Assembly: GCA_947470205.1 (NCBI GenBank)
Contig: CANISK010000068.1
Location: 1-7,638, forward strand
DNA from: Neisseriaceae bacterium
GTDB taxonomy: Bacteria > Pseudomonadota > Gammaproteobacteria > Burkholderiales > UBA11063
Length of the DNA: 7,638 nucleotides
Reading direction: 5' to 3'
In this document: one piece after another, positions 6,551 through 7,638 of the stretch
Numbering within the stretch: position 1 is the first letter of the stretch
Layout: each line of letters begins with the position of its first letter
Notes under the pieces: model-generated
Told to the model about the DNA's origin: nothing
Database searches by the model: none
The model's input: the letters and a program-made list of their open reading frames with translations, nothing else
Program-made: the position numbers and the translations under genes

Positions 6551-6657
6551 GTTTATGTAAAATAAGTGAATAAATGAATTTGAAGAAGAATTATTCAGAT
6601 TTGAAGAAATATTCTTCAAATAAGATGGGCTAATTCAATTAAAATTACTACATAAAC
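6551..6657. promoter_or_regulatory. Repeat cluster in the divergent intergenic region, possible operator
   Basis: ATTTGAAGAA occurs at 6578-6587 and again at 6599-6608, 21 bp apart start to start (two helical turns). Its exact reverse complement, TTCTTCAAAT, is at 6612-6621, so the second and third copies form a perfect 10-bp hairpin with a 3-base loop. The cluster is bracketed by a perfect 9-bp inverted pair, GTTTATGTA (6551-6559) and TACATAAAC (6649-6657). The position between the divergent glk and 6700 genes, just upstream of the glk promoter, fits a regulator-binding site. The sequence is very AT-rich, so some of this symmetry could be chance, and the hairpin could instead belong to a small RNA or a relic element. 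No clear promoter for the 6700 gene is visible in 6461-6699. Confidence 0.4.
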
Positions 6658-6699
6658 AAAATAAATTTAATTTATTAATTTTTAGGAACTTTTATAATC

Positions 6700-7506
6700 A
6701 TGGCTAATAATTCTACCTTCACAACCGCACCTCACTACATGAATAATAGTCTGCCCAACACATTAGATAAAAAGAAAGCACCAGGTACCCAATACTCAAC
6801 ACTCTTTGCAGAGGTCACCACAGAAAATTTTGCTAGTCTTCCCAGACGTTCATCAATCACAACAGCAACTGAAAGTTTATCTCAAGGAATGATTGGGGAA
6901 AAAGAAGATCATCATCAGCTTAATATAACAACCATGCAAGATAAATTAAACCAAGTAAAAAATAATCTTTGCGAACATAATAAATTTGTAAAAAATGCAA
7001 AATCATCTACCGCAGAAATCATAACAAAATTTGCAGATAATATAATTAATGCAAATACTAAAAATGAAAAAAATAATACAATTTATAAAATTGCAAATAG
7101 TGACCTTAGGCAAAATTTAATGAATGCTATTAAAGGTAATGATGTAATTACTGAAGGGTTGATTGGCAAAAAAGGTCATGAAATAGAAAAACAAATAAAG
7201 GCATTGCTAGAGAAATTATTAGAAATAATCGATACACATTATCAAAATACATCAAATATGGAAGAAAAAAATTCAACAATAAAAATCGTTAAAAAAAATC
7301 TTTTTGATGGGTTGACTAATTTGATAAAAGAACGTCACCAAGAAGATAATGCATTTAATATATTATTAAAGAACATTGATAATATCTCAATAGCAGGTGA
7401 TACAGATATAAAAGACCTAAAAATACCTCAACATATTTATGATAATGTTGATGGTATGATTGATGCTTGTAAATATTTAGAAGCACAATGCGAGAAAAAA
7501 GTATAA
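6700..7506 (+). CDS. Hypothetical helical protein with an internal duplication and disordered N-terminus
   Basis: I do not recognise this 268-residue protein. Residues 1-75 are rich in Ser, Thr, Asn and Pro and look disordered; the remainder is Lys/Asn/Glu-rich and probably alpha-helical. No signal peptide, membrane segment or catalytic motif is visible. Two segments resemble each other: residues 122-145 (NEKNNTIYKI onward) and 188-210 (EEKNSTIKIV onward), with about 12 identities over 23 positions and one gap. This points to an ancient internal duplication of a helical module. The start is ATG at 6700 with an AGGA (6684-6687) about 12 nt upstream, a rather long spacing; a TATAAT at 6693-6698 is too close to the ATG to be its promoter. 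The gene is transcribed away from glk. The base after its stop codon appears to be the first base of an IS3-type element, so the C-terminus could be original or slightly altered. A substrate of a secretion system is possible from the composition, but this is speculative. Confidence 0.75.
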   Translation: MANNSTFTTAPHYMNNSLPNTLDKKKAPGTQYSTLFAEVTTENFASLPRRSSITTATESLSQGMIGEKEDHHQLNITTMQDKLNQVKNNLCEHNKFVKNAKSSTAEIITKFADNIINANTKNEKNNTIYKIANSDLRQNLMNAIKGNDVITEGLIGKKGHEIEKQIKALLEKLLEIIDTHYQNTSNMEEKNSTIKIVKKNLFDGLTNLIKERHQEDNAFNILLKNIDNISIAGDTDIKDLKIPQHIYDNVDGMIDACKYLEAQCEKKV

Positions 7507-7638
7507 TGAACCCATAAATTAAGACACACCACATGGAAACAAATTAGTTAAAATAATGGTAATATTAATTTGTTTATAAGGTGTATAAAATGAAAAAATC
7601 TAGTTATGATAACAGCTTTAAAGTTAAAGTGGCAATTG
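7507..7638 (+). mobile_element. Left end of an IS3-type insertion sequence, cut by the window edge
   Basis: The sequence from 7507, TGAACCCATAAATTAAGACA, looks like an IS3-family terminal repeat (TG at the tip, ACCC and a later AGACA), and a transposase-like reading frame opens 83 bp further in at 7590. The right end and the target duplication lie outside the window. The element begins directly after the stop codon of the 6700 gene and is oriented in the same direction as that gene. The family call rests on the tip pattern plus 16 residues of protein, so it is moderately secure. Confidence 0.6.
7590..7638 (+). CDS. Transposase OrfA N-terminus (HTH_Tnp_1 type), partial
   Basis: The first 16 codons read MKKSSYDNSFKVKVAI, which fits the start of the helix-turn-helix OrfA protein of IS3-family elements (pattern Y/F-x-x-x-F-K-x-K-V-A/V). 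OrfA binds the IS ends and is normally joined to the DDE-containing OrfB by a programmed frameshift. A good Shine-Dalgarno sequence, AAGGTG (7578-7583), lies six bases before the ATG. The gene runs off the right edge, so integrity cannot be judged. Confidence 0.65.
   Translation, partial: MKKSSYDNSFKVKVAI

Noticed and set aside
6599..6621. The 10-bp hairpin as a rho-independent terminator
   Set aside because: It is AT-rich, lacks a following run of T on either strand, and lies between divergent 5' ends, where no transcript is expected to finish.
6693..6698. TATAAT directly before the ATG of the 6700 gene as a promoter
   Set aside because: Transcription would begin inside the coding sequence; the match is expected by chance in such AT-rich DNA.

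Overview
This AT-rich window looks like a chromosomal segment of a proteobacterium. The TsaD protein (motifs EYGGVVPELASRDHI, HHLEGHLLSPLL) and the glucokinase (opening YPRLIADIGGTNARF) recall beta/gammaproteobacterial sequences, but I cannot assign a genus. Several features suggest a host-associated or amoeba-associated lifestyle: strong A+T bias, a large leucine-rich-repeat (LRR) protein of eukaryotic flavour, a second low-complexity helical protein of unknown function, a short non-autonomous transposon-like element, and the left end of an IS3-type insertion sequence. This lifestyle is an inference.

Layout. Bases 3-2513 (+) hold the 3' part of an LRR gene that is open at the left edge. Two 24-residue repeats are visible, followed by about 780 residues of mostly helical sequence that I cannot assign. 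Bases 2540-2767 hold a 228-bp inverted-repeat element flanked by TA dinucleotides, with a nested palindrome of the GTCATTGCGAG type inside it. An extended -10 promoter at 2816-2824 then precedes an overlapping pair of housekeeping genes: ygfZ (2862-3695), a folate-binding Fe-S repair protein, and tsaD (3685-4725), which is needed for t6A modification of tRNA. On the opposite strand, glk (6460-5462, glucokinase) is followed after 31 bp by a Schlafen/AlbA_2-domain protein (5430-4720). That protein appears C-terminally truncated and collides tail to tail with tsaD, overlapping it by 6 bp.

The 239-bp intergenic region 6461-6699 separates glk from a divergent gene (6700-7506, +). It carries the glk promoter and a cluster of direct and inverted ATTTGAAGAA repeats that could be an operator. 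The 6700 gene encodes a 268-residue protein with a disordered Ser/Thr/Asn-rich N-terminus and an internally duplicated helical module. An IS3-like element begins at the base after its stop codon, and the first 16 codons of its orfA are visible before the window ends.

The ygfZ-tsaD pair is ordinary core metabolism and RNA modification. The LRR gene and the 6700 gene are candidates for secreted or host-interaction proteins, but no secretion signal is visible. I see no CRISPR array, tRNA, rRNA or recognisable defence or biosynthetic system. The most unusual material is the mobile DNA, the possible rearrangement scar between tsaD and the AlbA gene, the His-to-Arg change in the glucokinase, and the two unassigned proteins.
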